From: an uncultured Pelagibacteraceae bacterium | Lineage (GTDB): Bacteria; Pseudomonadota; Alphaproteobacteria; Pelagibacterales; Pelagibacteraceae | Reading direction: 5' to 3' | Assembly: GCA_902597675.1 (NCBI GenBank) | Contig: CACJYR010000002.1 | Coordinates: forward strand, 1-64,000 | Length of the DNA stretch: 64,000 nucleotides | Shown here: piece after piece, positions 10,763 to 26,142 of the stretch | How positions within the stretch are numbered: the first letter of the stretch is position 1 | Layout: each line of letters starts with the position of its first letter | Translations under genes and position numbers: made by a program | The notes under the pieces: generated by a model | Database searches by the model: none | Told to the model about the DNA's origin: nothing | The model's input: only the letters and a program-made list of their open reading frames with translations

Positions 10763-11872
10763 ATGTCAGATGATTTTCAACAAAGAGGCGGTAGTCCTTG
10801 GGGATCACCTCCAGGTGGAGGTGGTAGTGGTAATGGCTCTGGAAGAGGTCCAAGGCCACCTGATGTAGATAAAATCATAAAGGAGTTTCAAGAAAAAATT
10901 AAAAAATTTTTACCAGGTGGAAGTTCCTCTGGAGGAAAGCAAGCAGTTTTAGTATTAATTATTTTAGGTTTTGTTTGGTTAGCAAGTGGTCTTTATAGAG
11001 TACTTCCTGATGAACAAGGAGTTGTTTTAAGATTTGGAAAATTTGTCAAAACAACTCAACCAGGTTTAAATTATCATATTCCTTTTCCAGTAGAATCTGT
11101 TTTAACTCCGAAAGTAACCAAAGTTAATAGAATTGATATTGGTTTTAGATCAGAAAGAGATAGTGGTTTTTCTTCTGCAGCTGGAGGGGTAGCAGATGTA
11201 CCACAAGAAAGTTTAATGCTTACTGGTGATGAAAATATCGTAAACATAGATTTTTCAGTTTTTTGGGTAATTAAGGATGCGGGTAATTTTTTATTTAAGA
11301 TACAAGATCCTGAAGGAACTGTTAAAGCTGCAGCCGAAACAGCGATGAGAGAAGTAATCGCAAGATCTGATATTCAACCAATTTTAACCGAGGGAAGATC
11401 TTTAATAGAAACAGATACACAAGAAATAATTCAAAAGATTTTAGATGAATACACATCAGGAATTCAAATCACACAAGTTCAAACGCAAAAAGCTGATCCA
11501 CCTGATCAAGTAATTGATGCTTTTCGTGATGTGCAAGCTGCGAGGGCTGACATGGAAAGATCAAAAAACGAGGCTGAGGCATATGCTAATGATGTAATCC
11601 CAAGAGCGCGGGGGGAAGCAGCAAAGATCTTACAAGCTGCAGAAGCTTATAAAAAAGAAGTGGTAGCTAAAGCAGAGGGTGAAGCAAGTAGGTTCTTAGC
11701 TATTTATAATGAGTATAAAAAAGCAAAATCTGTTACTCAAGAAAGAATGTATTTAGAAACGATGGAAAAAGTTTTAGCTGATATAGATAAAGTAATCATT
11801 GAGAAAAATGCTGGTTCAGGTGTTGTTCCATATTTACCATTACCAGAATTAAAAAAGAAAGTGACTAATTAA
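10763..11872 (+). CDS. hflK: FtsH protease modulator HflK
   Basis: Gly-rich N-terminus, single TM, SPFH/band 7 domain; followed by hflC. Confidence 0.92.
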   Translation: MSDDFQQRGGSPWGSPPGGGGSGNGSGRGPRPPDVDKIIKEFQEKIKKFLPGGSSSGGKQAVLVLIILGFVWLASGLYRVLPDEQGVVLRFGKFVKTTQPGLNYHIPFPVESVLTPKVTKVNRIDIGFRSERDSGFSSAAGGVADVPQESLMLTGDENIVNIDFSVFWVIKDAGNFLFKIQDPEGTVKAAAETAMREVIARSDIQPILTEGRSLIETDTQEIIQKILDEYTSGIQITQVQTQKADPPDQVIDAFRDVQAARADMERSKNEAEAYANDVIPRARGEAAKILQAAEAYKKEVVAKAEGEASRFLAIYNEYKKAKSVTQERMYLETMEKVLADIDKVIIEKNAGSGVVPYLPLPELKKKVTN

Positions 11873-11873
11873 A

Positions 11874-12743
11874 ATGAAAGCAGGAAAAATTATAGCTGGA
11901 TTAGCTGTTTTTATTGCAGCAACATTATTCTTTTCGATATTTATTGTTAAAGAAATCAATCAAGCAATTGTACTTCAATTTGGTGATCCAAAAAGAATAA
12001 TTTTAAAACCTGGTTTGAACTTTAAATTACCATTTATTCAAAACGTCGTATTTCTTGACAAACGAATTTTAAATTTGGATACTCCACCTGAAGAGGTAAT
12101 TGCTTCGGATCAAAAACGATTAATTGTTGATGCTTTTGCAAGATTTCAAATTGTAGATCCTCTTAAGTTTTATATCTCAGTTGGAAATGAAAGAGTTGCA
12201 AGATCTAGGTTGGCAACAATTATCAATTCAAGAATAAGGAACGTGTTAGGTCAGCAAGAACTACAAACACTTTTATCAGAGGATAGAACAAAACAAATGG
12301 CTTTAATCCAAGAAGGTGTAAACAATGAAGCACAAAACTTTGGTATAGAAATTGTAGATGTAAGAATTAAACGTGCTGATCTTCCTCAAGCAAATAGTGA
12401 TGCGATCTTTAGAAGAATGCAAACTGAAAGGGAGAGAGAGGCAAAAGAATTTAGAGCAAAAGGTGCTGAAATGGCTGTTACGATAACATCGACTGCCGAT
12501 AAAGAAGTGACGGTTATTTTAGCAGATGCACAAAAAAAATCTGAGATCATGAAAGGAGAAGGCGATGGAAAAAGAAATAATATTTTCGCTAACGCTTTTG
12601 GCCAAGATCCAGAATTCTTTGCTTTTTACAGAGCTATGCAGGCTTACGAAAAAGCTTTAATTGGTGGAGAGACTTCATTAATATTATCACCTGATAGTGA
12701 GTTCTTTAAATTTTTTGGAAATATAAAACCAAATTCACAATAA
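11874..12743 (+). CDS. hflC: FtsH protease modulator HflC
   Basis: SPFH domain, INQAIVLQFGDPKR, FRRMQTEREREAKEFRAKG. Confidence 0.92.
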   Translation: MKAGKIIAGLAVFIAATLFFSIFIVKEINQAIVLQFGDPKRIILKPGLNFKLPFIQNVVFLDKRILNLDTPPEEVIASDQKRLIVDAFARFQIVDPLKFYISVGNERVARSRLATIINSRIRNVLGQQELQTLLSEDRTKQMALIQEGVNNEAQNFGIEIVDVRIKRADLPQANSDAIFRRMQTEREREAKEFRAKGAEMAVTITSTADKEVTVILADAQKKSEIMKGEGDGKRNNIFANAFGQDPEFFAFYRAMQAYEKALIGGETSLILSPDSEFFKFFGNIKPNSQ

Positions 12744-12750
12744 ATTATTC

Positions 12751-12936
12751 ATGAAAGAATTGATCATTGCTTTTGGTCTATTCTTGTTTATTGAAGGAAT
12801 TTTATATGCCATATTTCCATCAAAAATGAAAAGTATGTTAAAAAGATTAGAGCTTGTTAAGGATAGCCAGCTAAGATCAGGTGGATTAATCTTTGCAGTC
12901 ATAGGTTTTATAATTGTTTATTATATGAAAAACTAA
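12751..12936 (+). CDS. DUF2065 (YjeT-like) small membrane protein
   Basis: 61 aa with two TM helices, FIEGILYAIFP; position after hflKC. Confidence 0.75.
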   Translation: MKELIIAFGLFLFIEGILYAIFPSKMKSMLKRLELVKDSQLRSGGLIFAVIGFIIVYYMKN

Positions 12937-12937
12937 A

Positions 12938-14341
12938 ATGAGTAGAATAAATACATTATTTTTAGCGATTATTTTGATTGTAGGTCCTCAATTCAAATCG
13001 TTTTCTCAAAATCACCCTAGTTCTTTTGCTGATTTAGCAGAAAAGTTGATGCCATCTGTGGTTAATATCTCAACAACTACAATGGTCAAAACACAAACCA
13101 ATCCTTTCCCTTTTCAATTTCCTCCAGGTTCGCCATTTGAGGATATGTTTAAAGAATTTGGAACACCACAAGAAAGACCGTCAGCAGCTTTAGGATCAGG
13201 ATTTATTATAGATGAAAAAGGTATTGTTGTTACAAATAATCACGTCATTCAAGATGCTGATGATATTATCATCAGAGTTGGTGACAAAGAAATTAAAGCG
13301 AAAGTTTTAGGCGCTGATCCATTGTCTGATATTGCAGTTCTTCAACTTGAGACAAATGAAAAGTTCAAACCTGTTAAATTTGGAGACTCTGATAAAGCAA
13401 GAATTGGTGATTGGGTCATAGCAATTGGAAATCCTTTTGGTTTAGGGGGAACTGTAACTTCAGGAATTATCTCTGCAAGAAATAGATCGATAGGTTTAAC
13501 TAGGTATGAAGATTATATTCAAACTGATGCATCAATCAATCAAGGAAACTCTGGTGGACCTTTGTTTGATATGAACGGAAATGTGATAGGAATTAATACT
13601 GCCATACTTGGAAGAAACGGATCAATTGGAATTGGTTTTTCAATACCTTCGAATAGTGCAAAAATAGTTATTGACCAGTTAATAGAGTTTGGGGAAACAA
13701 AAAGAGGTTGGTTGGGTGTAAGAATTCAAGATGTTACAAAAGAAATTGCTGAAGTTGAAAAATTAGATAAACCTCGTGGAGCGCTAGTTGCAAGTGTTGC
13801 AGAGAACAGTCCATCTGCTAAAGCAGGAGTAAAAGCCGGTGATATCATTTTAGAATTTAATGGAGAAAAAATAAATCAGATGAAGGAACTTCCCATGATT
13901 GTTGCAAGAACTGCGGTTGGGAAAAAAGTAGAAGTAAAAATTTGGAGAGATAAAAAAGAAATTGTTAAAATTGTTAAACTTGGAAGATTAGAAACTTCAG
14001 AAGATTTTAAAGTTTCAGAAAAAGTAGAAAGTCCAAAAGAAACTGAGATAAAAAATTTAAAAGTAACTGTGAGACAAATTACCAAAGATGATATAAAATC
14101 AAGAAATTTACCCAATCAAACTTCTGGATTAGTTGTCACTAAAATTGCAAATGATAGTCCTTTATTAAGTTCTGTTGAAGTAAATAGTATCATTTTAGAA
14201 GCTCAAAAGAAAAAAATAAGAAATGTAAATGATTTAAATAAAATAGTAGAACAAGTTTTAAGTAGTAGCCAAAAAACTATTTTATTAGTTATTTATAATA
14301 GCCAAAATCAAAGACGATATATCGGCGTTAAATTAGATTAA
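12938..14341 (+). CDS. degP: Do-like periplasmic serine protease (DegP/DegQ family) with PDZ domains
   Basis: Catalytic motif NQGNSGGPLFD, NNHVI, PDZ GWLGVRIQ. Confidence 0.9.
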   Translation: MSRINTLFLAIILIVGPQFKSFSQNHPSSFADLAEKLMPSVVNISTTTMVKTQTNPFPFQFPPGSPFEDMFKEFGTPQERPSAALGSGFIIDEKGIVVTNNHVIQDADDIIIRVGDKEIKAKVLGADPLSDIAVLQLETNEKFKPVKFGDSDKARIGDWVIAIGNPFGLGGTVTSGIISARNRSIGLTRYEDYIQTDASINQGNSGGPLFDMNGNVIGINTAILGRNGSIGIGFSIPSNSAKIVIDQLIEFGETKRGWLGVRIQDVTKEIAEVEKLDKPRGALVASVAENSPSAKAGVKAGDIILEFNGEKINQMKELPMIVARTAVGKKVEVKIWRDKKEIVKIVKLGRLETSEDFKVSEKVESPKETEIKNLKVTVRQITKDDIKSRNLPNQTSGLVVTKIANDSPLLSSVEVNSIILEAQKKKIRNVNDLNKIVEQVLSSSQKTILLVIYNSQNQRRYIGVKLD

Positions 14342-14344
14342 TTA

Positions 14345-15253
14345 ATGGATTTGAAATCCAAAATTATTTTAATTTATGGTCCAACTGCATCAGGAAAATC
14401 TAATTTTGCAATTAAACTTGCTAAAAAAATTAGGGGTGAGATCATTAATGCTGATAGTATGCAAGTATATAGAGAATTGAAAATTTTGTCTGCGAGACCT
14501 CTTCTAAAAGATTACAAGAATATAAAGCATCATTTATATGGATTTCAAAGTGTAAAAAAAAATTTTTCCTCAGGAGATTGGTTAAAATTAGTTAATAAAA
14601 AAATTCTTGATATTAAAAAAAAAGATAAGACGCCTATTCTTGTGGGTGGTACCGGATTGTACTTTAAAGCAATAACAGAGGGTTTAGTAAATATTCCAAA
14701 TATTCCAATTCGATTAAGATCAAAAATAAGGTTATTACATAAAAAAATTGGAGCAAAAAAGTTCTTTTCAGAATTAGTAAAATTAGACCCGCTATCAAAA
14801 AATTTTATCAAATCTACAGACACTCAAAGAGTAATTCGAGCGTATGAAGTTAAATCATTTACAAAAAGGTCAATTTACGATTGGTTCAAAAGTACACGAT
14901 CAGATTATGAAAAGGACGATTTTTTTAAAATTTGTATTGATTATCCAAGAGTTGAGTTAATTGAGAGAATTAATGATCGTACAGGAGATATGATTAAAAA
15001 TGGAGCAATTTCAGAGGTGAAAAAATTTATAAGATTAAAAGTTCCAAGAGTTAAAACTGCCTCAAAGGCGATCGGAATTGCAGAAATTAGAGAATATCTT
15101 GAGAAAAAAATTGAGTTATCTGAGGTAATTGAGAAAATATCAATAAAGACTAGGCAATATGCAAAGAGACAATCTACTTGGGGCAGAGGTAATATGATGG
15201 ATTGGAACAAAATAAAGTCAGAGGACCTAAATAAATTTTTAAAAAAAATTTAG
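14345..15253 (+). CDS. miaA: tRNA dimethylallyltransferase
   Basis: IYGPTASGKSNFA, NADSMQVYREL, VGGTGLYFKA. Confidence 0.93.
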   Translation: MDLKSKIILIYGPTASGKSNFAIKLAKKIRGEIINADSMQVYRELKILSARPLLKDYKNIKHHLYGFQSVKKNFSSGDWLKLVNKKILDIKKKDKTPILVGGTGLYFKAITEGLVNIPNIPIRLRSKIRLLHKKIGAKKFFSELVKLDPLSKNFIKSTDTQRVIRAYEVKSFTKRSIYDWFKSTRSDYEKDDFFKICIDYPRVELIERINDRTGDMIKNGAISEVKKFIRLKVPRVKTASKAIGIAEIREYLEKKIELSEVIEKISIKTRQYAKRQSTWGRGNMMDWNKIKSEDLNKFLKKI

Positions 15254-15306
15254 ATATCACGTACTAATTCTTGACCAATAAGCACAACTTCAGCTAGATT
15301 GACTAA

Positions 15307-17073
15307 ATGTCTAAATTATATACAGGTGCTGAAATTGTATTCAAATGTCTAGAAGACCAAGATGTTGAATTTATTTTTGGTTATCCAGGTGGTGCAGTAT
15401 TACCGATTTATGATGAGTTAAAAAATCATAATACCATCAAACATATTTTAGTTAGACATGAACAAGGCGCAGGTCATGCTGCAGAAGGTTATGCGAGATC
15501 ATCTGGCAAACCAGGTGTTGTGCTTGTTACTTCTGGACCTGGAGCAACCAATGTTGTTACCGCATTAACAGATGCATATATGGACTCTGTTCCACTAGTT
15601 TGTATATCAGGACAAGTGCCAACACATTTAATTGGAACAGATGCATTTCAGGAATGTGATACAACTGGAATTACGAGACCCTGCACTAAACATAATTGGT
15701 TAGTCAAAGATGTTAAAGATTTATCAAAAACTCTCCATGAGGCTTTTAGAGTCGCAACAACAGGAAGACCGGGGCCAGTTTTAGTTGATATACCTAAAGA
15801 TATTCAGTTTGCTAAAATGAGTTATTCAAAACCTAAAGTTGAAAAAAAACTTAATGGAAAATCATTAAATTATTTTTCACAAAAAGACATTGATACTTTG
15901 ATTGGTCTAATGAATAAATCAAAAAAACCCATCATTTATTCTGGTGGTGGGGTTATAAACTCTGGACCAGAGGCGAGCAATGTTTTAAGAGAACTTGTAG
16001 AGCTCACAGGTTTTCCAATTACTTCAACATTGCAAGGTTTAGGTGCGTATCCAGGTGATGACAATCAATTTTTAGGCATGCTTGGTATGCATGGAACTTA
16101 TGAAGCTAATAACGCAATGCATGATTGTGATTTATTAATCAATATTGGTGCAAGATTTGATGATAGAATAACTGGTAAAATTGATGAGTTCTCTCCAAAA
16201 TCAAAAAAAGTTCACATCGATATTGATCCTTCATCAATAAATAAAATCATTAAAGTTGATCTAGCATTAGTTGGTGATGTTAAAGAGGTTTTAAAGGGAA
16301 TTATCAAAACTCTAAAGAAAAAAAACTTAGATTTAAAAAAATCTAATAAGCAACAAATTGCTAAATGGTGGGAACAAATACAAAAATGGCGAACAAAAAA
16401 TTCTCTTCATTTTAAAAATAGTGATGAAACCATAAAACCTCAACATGCAGTCCAAAGATTATATGAACTTACAAAACATAAAGATACTTATGTTACGACT
16501 GAAGTAGGTCAACATCAAATGTGGGCAGCTCAACATTATAAATTTAATAAACCAAATCGTTGGATGACCTCTGGTGGTCTTGGAACTATGGGATATGGAT
16601 TACCTGCCGCTGTAGGTGTCCAAATAGCTCATCCAAAAAAATTAGTAGTTGATATTGCTGGTGAGGCCTCAGTTTTAATGACAATGCAAGAGATGTCTAC
16701 AGCTGTTCAATACAATTTGCCTATTAAAATTTTTATTTTGAATAATCAATACATGGGAATGGTAAGACAATGGCAAGAGCTGTTGCATGAAAAAAATTAC
16801 TCTGAAAGTTACTCAGAGGCTTTACCAGATTTTATAAAGATGGCAGAAGCCTATGGCTGCAAAGGAATAAAAGCTGAGAAACCAGAAGAATTAGATGAAA
16901 AAATTAAAGAGATGGTTGAGTTTGATGGACCTGTAATTTTTGATTGTCGAGTAGATCCAGATGAAAATTGTTTTCCAATGATACCCTCAGGAAAACCTCA
17001 TAACCAGATGATATTAGGACCAAGTGAAAAAGAGGAAAATAAAATCACTGGCAAAGGAAAAGCTTTGGTTTAA
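15307..17073 (+). CDS. ilvB: Acetolactate synthase large subunit
   Basis: [26 protein letters not shown]-binding [16 protein letters not shown]. Confidence 0.95.
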   Translation: MSKLYTGAEIVFKCLEDQDVEFIFGYPGGAVLPIYDELKNHNTIKHILVRHEQGAGHAAEGYARSSGKPGVVLVTSGPGATNVVTALTDAYMDSVPLVCISGQVPTHLIGTDAFQECDTTGITRPCTKHNWLVKDVKDLSKTLHEAFRVATTGRPGPVLVDIPKDIQFAKMSYSKPKVEKKLNGKSLNYFSQKDIDTLIGLMNKSKKPIIYSGGGVINSGPEASNVLRELVELTGFPITSTLQGLGAYPGDDNQFLGMLGMHGTYEANNAMHDCDLLINIGARFDDRITGKIDEFSPKSKKVHIDIDPSSINKIIKVDLALVGDVKEVLKGIIKTLKKKNLDLKKSNKQQIAKWWEQIQKWRTKNSLHFKNSDETIKPQHAVQRLYELTKHKDTYVTTEVGQHQMWAAQHYKFNKPNRWMTSGGLGTMGYGLPAAVGVQIAHPKKLVVDIAGEASVLMTMQEMSTAVQYNLPIKIFILNNQYMGMVRQWQELLHEKNYSESYSEALPDFIKMAEAYGCKGIKAEKPEELDEKIKEMVEFDGPVIFDCRVDPDENCFPMIPSGKPHNQMILGPSEKEENKITGKGKALV

Positions 17074-17075
17074 TT

Positions 17076-18664
<1,589 letters not shown>

Positions 18665-18752
18665 ATTTTAGTCCCAAATTGGGATAAATTCTGTATTTTA
18701 CTTTTGCAATCTAAACGAGAGGTTGTATATTTCAAAAACAAAAATTTTTGAT

Positions 18753-21364
<2,612 letters not shown>

Positions 21365-21369
21365 GAGTA

Positions 21370-22599
21370 ATGGCCTCTAGCAGAGATGATTTTATAATAG
21401 CAATTCGTTCTGCTTTTTTAAAAAAAAGTACTCAACAAAAATTTTCACTACTTACTTTAGTATTAATTTCCATATTTATTATCATTTTATCTAACCTTGA
21501 CTTCAAAGCGGTAAGATACCTGAAAGCCGGATTGAGTGAGGTGGTTTATCGATCATCTTTTATTGTTTCTGTGCCAGAAAACTTTATTAAGAATTCAGCC
21601 ATAAATATTATTGAATACACAACTTTTTTTAATAAATATCAAAAAAACAAAGATGAACTGGACAATCTTAAATCTGATTTTGTATCTAACGAAATTATTC
21701 AGTATGAAAATCAAGAATTGAAGGTACTAATTGATGATTATATTTCAAGTTCAAATAAAATTTTAGCAAAAATTATTGTTGATCATGATAGCCCCTTTTT
21801 AAAAAGTGTTATTATAAATAAAGGCAGTAAAGACGATATCAAAATAGGTACCAATATTTATGATCAATCGTATTTAGTTGGTCGAGTTATTGAGGTAAAT
21901 TATAAGACATCAAGGGTATTATTATTATCAGATTTAAACTCTAACGTTCCAGTAACAATTGCACCTCAGAATATTCAAGCAATCGTCACTGGGTCTGGAG
22001 AAAATTATGGAGAAATTAAATATATTAAAGCGGGTTTGTCAGAGGAGTTAGTTGATGAAAGTATAGTTTATACTTCAGGTACCGGTGCAATTTTTAAAAG
22101 TGGAGTACCAATAGGTAAATTAAGATCTGATAAAATTGGTTCTTCAAATAGATATAATGTTGAATTCTATAGCGATTTTACACAGTTAAAATATGTTTTT
22201 GCAGAAACAATTACTCAAATTGAAATTCCTCAAGTTGAGCCAGATACAGTTACAGTTGAAAATAAAAGTGAAGAGCTCGAAGAGACAAAATTAAAAATTT
22301 TAGAGGATGAACTTAAAATTATTGAAGAAACTAATTTAAAATTTATCGAAGAAAATGAAAATTTGATTAATGAAATAAATGATTTGAAAAATCAAATATC
22401 TGTCTTAAACAATGAAGTTTTCTCACAAAAGCAAAAAATTAATCAATTCAACATTGATACTCAAGAATTAGAATTTTTAAAATTGAATTTAGATCATGGT
22501 CATAAATGTAGAAAATCTTTTTTAAATACTGGTGGCTTCAATGTTGGAACTGAAGAATATAGGAGTTGCGTTTTGAATAGAGGTAGAACTGGTGGCTAA
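21370..22599 (+). CDS. mreC: Rod shape-determining protein MreC
   Basis: N-terminal TM, MreC beta domain (GSKDDIKIGTNIYDQSYLVGRV); position after mreB. Confidence 0.9.
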   Translation: MASSRDDFIIAIRSAFLKKSTQQKFSLLTLVLISIFIIILSNLDFKAVRYLKAGLSEVVYRSSFIVSVPENFIKNSAINIIEYTTFFNKYQKNKDELDNLKSDFVSNEIIQYENQELKVLIDDYISSSNKILAKIIVDHDSPFLKSVIINKGSKDDIKIGTNIYDQSYLVGRVIEVNYKTSRVLLLSDLNSNVPVTIAPQNIQAIVTGSGENYGEIKYIKAGLSEELVDESIVYTSGTGAIFKSGVPIGKLRSDKIGSSNRYNVEFYSDFTQLKYVFAETITQIEIPQVEPDTVTVENKSEELEETKLKILEDELKIIEETNLKFIEENENLINEINDLKNQISVLNNEVFSQKQKINQFNIDTQELEFLKLNLDHGHKCRKSFLNTGGFNVGTEEYRSCVLNRGRTGG

Positions 22600-23098
22600 T
22601 TTAAAGACAAAAGGAACATTTTCTAAGTTGTATACCTGGTTACCAATAATTTTATTATTTGTTTCAGTGCTTAATGAATTTGATTTTAATTATCTAAAAC
22701 TTGAATACTTTTCCTTTAATTTTCCATTCATTCTAATCTTTTTCTTTACCTTAAAGGATTTTAAACATTTTGATTATCTTTTTGTATTTATTGCAGGTCT
22801 GCTAAATGACACTGTTGTGGGCTTACCTCTAGGAATAAGTAGTTTGTCCTATACTTTAATATGTATTGCTACAGCATATATAAGAAATATCACAATCAGA
22901 CCAAGCCCTATGAAAGATTGGTTCTATTTTTTATTCATCATTAGCTTGATTAACTCGTTAAATTACTCAGTTTTAACATTATTTTTCTCTTATGATTTAA
23001 TTTTAATGAGTTATTTGGTCAACACGACTTGTACATTTTTATTATATATAATTTTTTTATCATTCTTTAAATATTATATGAAAGGTATAAATGATTAA
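22592..23098 (+). CDS. mreD: Rod shape-determining protein MreD
   Basis: Multi-TM protein of typical size between mreC and PBP2. Confidence 0.8.
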   Translation: MANLKTKGTFSKLYTWLPIILLFVSVLNEFDFNYLKLEYFSFNFPFILIFFFTLKDFKHFDYLFVFIAGLLNDTVVGLPLGISSLSYTLICIATAYIRNITIRPSPMKDWFYFLFIISLINSLNYSVLTLFFSYDLILMSYLVNTTCTFLLYIIFLSFFKYYMKGIND

Positions 23099-24965
23099 CT
23101 CTTCAAGTGATAATGTAAAAAAACTTAATTCTATTAATAGAAGAATGTTCATTACAGGTTCTTTGAAATTTTTTATAATGATTGGAATAGTAAGTAGATT
23201 ATTTTTCTTACAAGTTAAGGAAAACAAAAAATATTTAACTCTTTCGGATAAAAATAGAATTAGAGAATGGAAGTTAGCTCCTGTTAGGGGAGAATTTCAT
23301 GATTATTTTGGTAACATCATTGCAGGCAATTTTGAAGCTTATCAACTTCATGTAATACCAGAACAAGTTGAGGATTTTAGGTATGTTATTTATAGATTAA
23401 AAGACTTACTGGAATTATCAGATAAAGAATTTAAAAAAGTTTTAAAAAAGAAAAGTGAAATTAAACCATGGGAGACTTTAATTGTTTCAGAGAATTTAAG
23501 TTGGCAAAAATTTTCAAAGATTAATAACCACTTATATGATTTAAATGGTGTTAAACCCGTCATCTCGATTTCAAGAAACTATCCTTTTAAAGAAAACTTT
23601 ACCCATTTAATAGGCTATGTAAGTCAAGCAAACCAAGATGATATTGAAAATACTCAAGCTATAAAACAGAATTTTGTTCCAGGCTTAAAAGTTGGAAAAG
23701 TAGGTTTAGAAAAAACATTTGAGGAAAAATTAATAGGGACTAATGATATAGAAAGATATGAAGTCAATGCTTACGGTAGAAGAATTAGTCAGTTAGAATT
23801 TCAAAAAGGTCAAAAAGGTAAAACTTTAAGACTGACAATAGATACCGAAGTTCAAAAATTATCAAATGAGCTGCTAAAAGATAAAGCAGGCTCTATCTGT
23901 GTAATGGATATTTATACAGGTGCAGTAATTGCAATGCATTCTTCACCATCGTTTGATCCAAATTTATTTGTATTTGGTATTAGTCAAGATGATTGGCAAT
24001 TAATTCGAAATGATCCAATGAAACCATTAGTTAATAAAACTTTACAAGGTAATTACTCTCCAGGTTCAACGATTAAACCAATCGTTGCTTTATCTGCGTT
24101 AGAAAATGGAATTGTTAATACCAATTTTACAGTTCAATGCACTGGTAAAACAGAAATGTATGGTCAAACCTATCATTGTTGGAAAAAAAAAGGTCATGGC
24201 TATATGAGTTTGAGAAATGCGATGAAACAATCTTGTGACACTTATTTTTATGAGGTTGCCCGTAAACTTGGAGTTGATAAATTAAGTGAGACTGCAAAAA
24301 AATTTGGTCTTGGAGAAAAAGTTTTTGGCGATCTATTTGATATTGAAAAAAAAGGTTTAATTCCTAATACATTATGGAAAAAAAATGCTCTTGGTAAAGG
24401 ATGGTTGCTAGGTGAAACAATAATTACAGGAATTGGACAAGGCTACATTCAAACTACCCCAATTCAATTATGTTTGATGACGGCCCAAATTGCAAATGGA
24501 GGTTACAAAATTTATCCTCATCTTGTAGTCGATGATAAAGTTAAAGCTCAGCCAATTGATAAATTTACACCGCTTTATAAAAATTCAAAAAATATTAAGA
24601 TTGTTCAAGATGCTATTTTTGGTTCAACCAATGAAGTGATGGGTACATCTTATCGTTCAAGAATTGATAACCCAAAATATCAGTTTGCTGGTAAAACTGG
24701 AACAGCGCAGGTTAAAAAAATTACTGAGGAAGAAAGAGAATTGGATCTTAAAACATTTGAGATACCATATGAGCAAAGAGATCATGCTTTATATGTAGCT
24801 TTTGGACCATATAAAAATCCTAGATACGCTTTAAGTGTTATTGTAGAACATGGCGGAAATGGAAGTACAACAGCTGCTCCTATGGCAACCAAATTATTTA
24901 AATTAATCATTGATCGACACAAAATAAGAGAGTCATTAGGAAATAAAAAATATTTGGAGATATAG
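23091..24965 (+). CDS. mrdA: Penicillin-binding protein 2
   Basis: GNYSPGSTIKPIVAL (SxxK), AGKTGTAQV (KTG); between mreD and rodA. Confidence 0.93.
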   Translation: MINSSSDNVKKLNSINRRMFITGSLKFFIMIGIVSRLFFLQVKENKKYLTLSDKNRIREWKLAPVRGEFHDYFGNIIAGNFEAYQLHVIPEQVEDFRYVIYRLKDLLELSDKEFKKVLKKKSEIKPWETLIVSENLSWQKFSKINNHLYDLNGVKPVISISRNYPFKENFTHLIGYVSQANQDDIENTQAIKQNFVPGLKVGKVGLEKTFEEKLIGTNDIERYEVNAYGRRISQLEFQKGQKGKTLRLTIDTEVQKLSNELLKDKAGSICVMDIYTGAVIAMHSSPSFDPNLFVFGISQDDWQLIRNDPMKPLVNKTLQGNYSPGSTIKPIVALSALENGIVNTNFTVQCTGKTEMYGQTYHCWKKKGHGYMSLRNAMKQSCDTYFYEVARKLGVDKLSETAKKFGLGEKVFGDLFDIEKKGLIPNTLWKKNALGKGWLLGETIITGIGQGYIQTTPIQLCLMTAQIANGGYKIYPHLVVDDKVKAQPIDKFTPLYKNSKNIKIVQDAIFGSTNEVMGTSYRSRIDNPKYQFAGKTGTAQVKKITEEERELDLKTFEIPYEQRDHALYVAFGPYKNPRYALSVIVEHGGNGSTTAAPMATKLFKLIIDRHKIRESLGNKKYLEI

Positions 24966-26093
24966 ATGTATCAGCATACAAGATTAACAACTAACAGACT
25001 TGGTTTTTTTCAAAAATTTAGAAACTTTGATTATATATTATTAGTCTGCATATTGTTGCTTGGCTTTATTAGTTTAGCAACAATGTATTCTACTGATGGT
25101 GGTGAGATTAAATTTCATACCAAAAGTCATTTTACAAAATTAGCAGTATTTACTTTAATGATGCTGGTAATGTCATTTATCAATATCAAGTATTGGTTCT
25201 CAATAGGCTACTTAGCTTATGTAGCGGTAGTAGGTTTGTTAGTTGGGACCTATTTATTCGGAATTACCTCATCAGGATCTCAAAGATGGATAAATCTATA
25301 TTTTATAAATTTACAGCCCTCAGAACTAATGAAAATATTTATCATTGTTTGTTTGGCTAAATTTTTTCATCGAATGAAGTTAGAAAATGTCAATTCAATT
25401 TATACAATTTTAACTTCTTTAACAATAATACTTTTACCAATGGGGTTAGTCATTGTACAACCAGACCTTGGAACTGCAGTTCTTATTGCTATAAGTGGAA
25501 TAGCAGTATTATGGTTTGCAGGTATTAATTATAAATATTTTATTTATACTATTCTTGGATTTATAATCTCTTTACCTTTCGTGATAGCTTTCTTGAAGCC
25601 TTATCAGAAATTGAGAGTGTTGACATTTCTAAATCCTGACAAGGATCCTCTGGGTGCTGGTTATCAAATTATTCAATCAAAAATAGCTGTGGGATCCGGA
25701 GGTATATTTGGTAAAGGTTTTTTAAAAGGTACTCAAAGTTATCTTGAATTTTTACCAGAGAAACATACTGACTTTATTTTCACTCTTTTTTCAGAAGAGT
25801 TTGGATTTGTGGGTTCCGCAATTCTTTTAGTGATTTACGCAATTATTATTTATAGAATTGTTGCAATCGGGGCTAGTTCAAGAAGTTATTTTGCAAAGGT
25901 TTTCTGTTATAGTTTTGGTGCAGCAATTTTTGTATTCATCACTATTAATATGAGTATGGTCTTGGGTTTACTACCTATAGTAGGTTCTCCTTTGCCAATC
26001 ATGTCTTATGGTGGTTCCTCAATGTTAGCAACCATGATTGGTTTTGGAATAGTCATGAGTGCCAGGGTTCACAATCAACAATTGATTGCCTAA
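24966..26093 (+). CDS. rodA: Rod shape-determining protein RodA (SEDS family)
   Basis: Multi-TM SEDS protein, QPDLGTAVLI, GLLPIVGSPLPIMSYGGSS. Confidence 0.93.
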   Translation: MYQHTRLTTNRLGFFQKFRNFDYILLVCILLLGFISLATMYSTDGGEIKFHTKSHFTKLAVFTLMMLVMSFINIKYWFSIGYLAYVAVVGLLVGTYLFGITSSGSQRWINLYFINLQPSELMKIFIIVCLAKFFHRMKLENVNSIYTILTSLTIILLPMGLVIVQPDLGTAVLIAISGIAVLWFAGINYKYFIYTILGFIISLPFVIAFLKPYQKLRVLTFLNPDKDPLGAGYQIIQSKIAVGSGGIFGKGFLKGTQSYLEFLPEKHTDFIFTLFSEEFGFVGSAILLVIYAIIIYRIVAIGASSRSYFAKVFCYSFGAAIFVFITINMSMVLGLLPIVGSPLPIMSYGGSSMLATMIGFGIVMSARVHNQQLIA

Positions 26094-26142
26094 GTATAAT
26101 TTGTCGCTTAACTTATTTGATAGATAGATTGTATATTTTTCT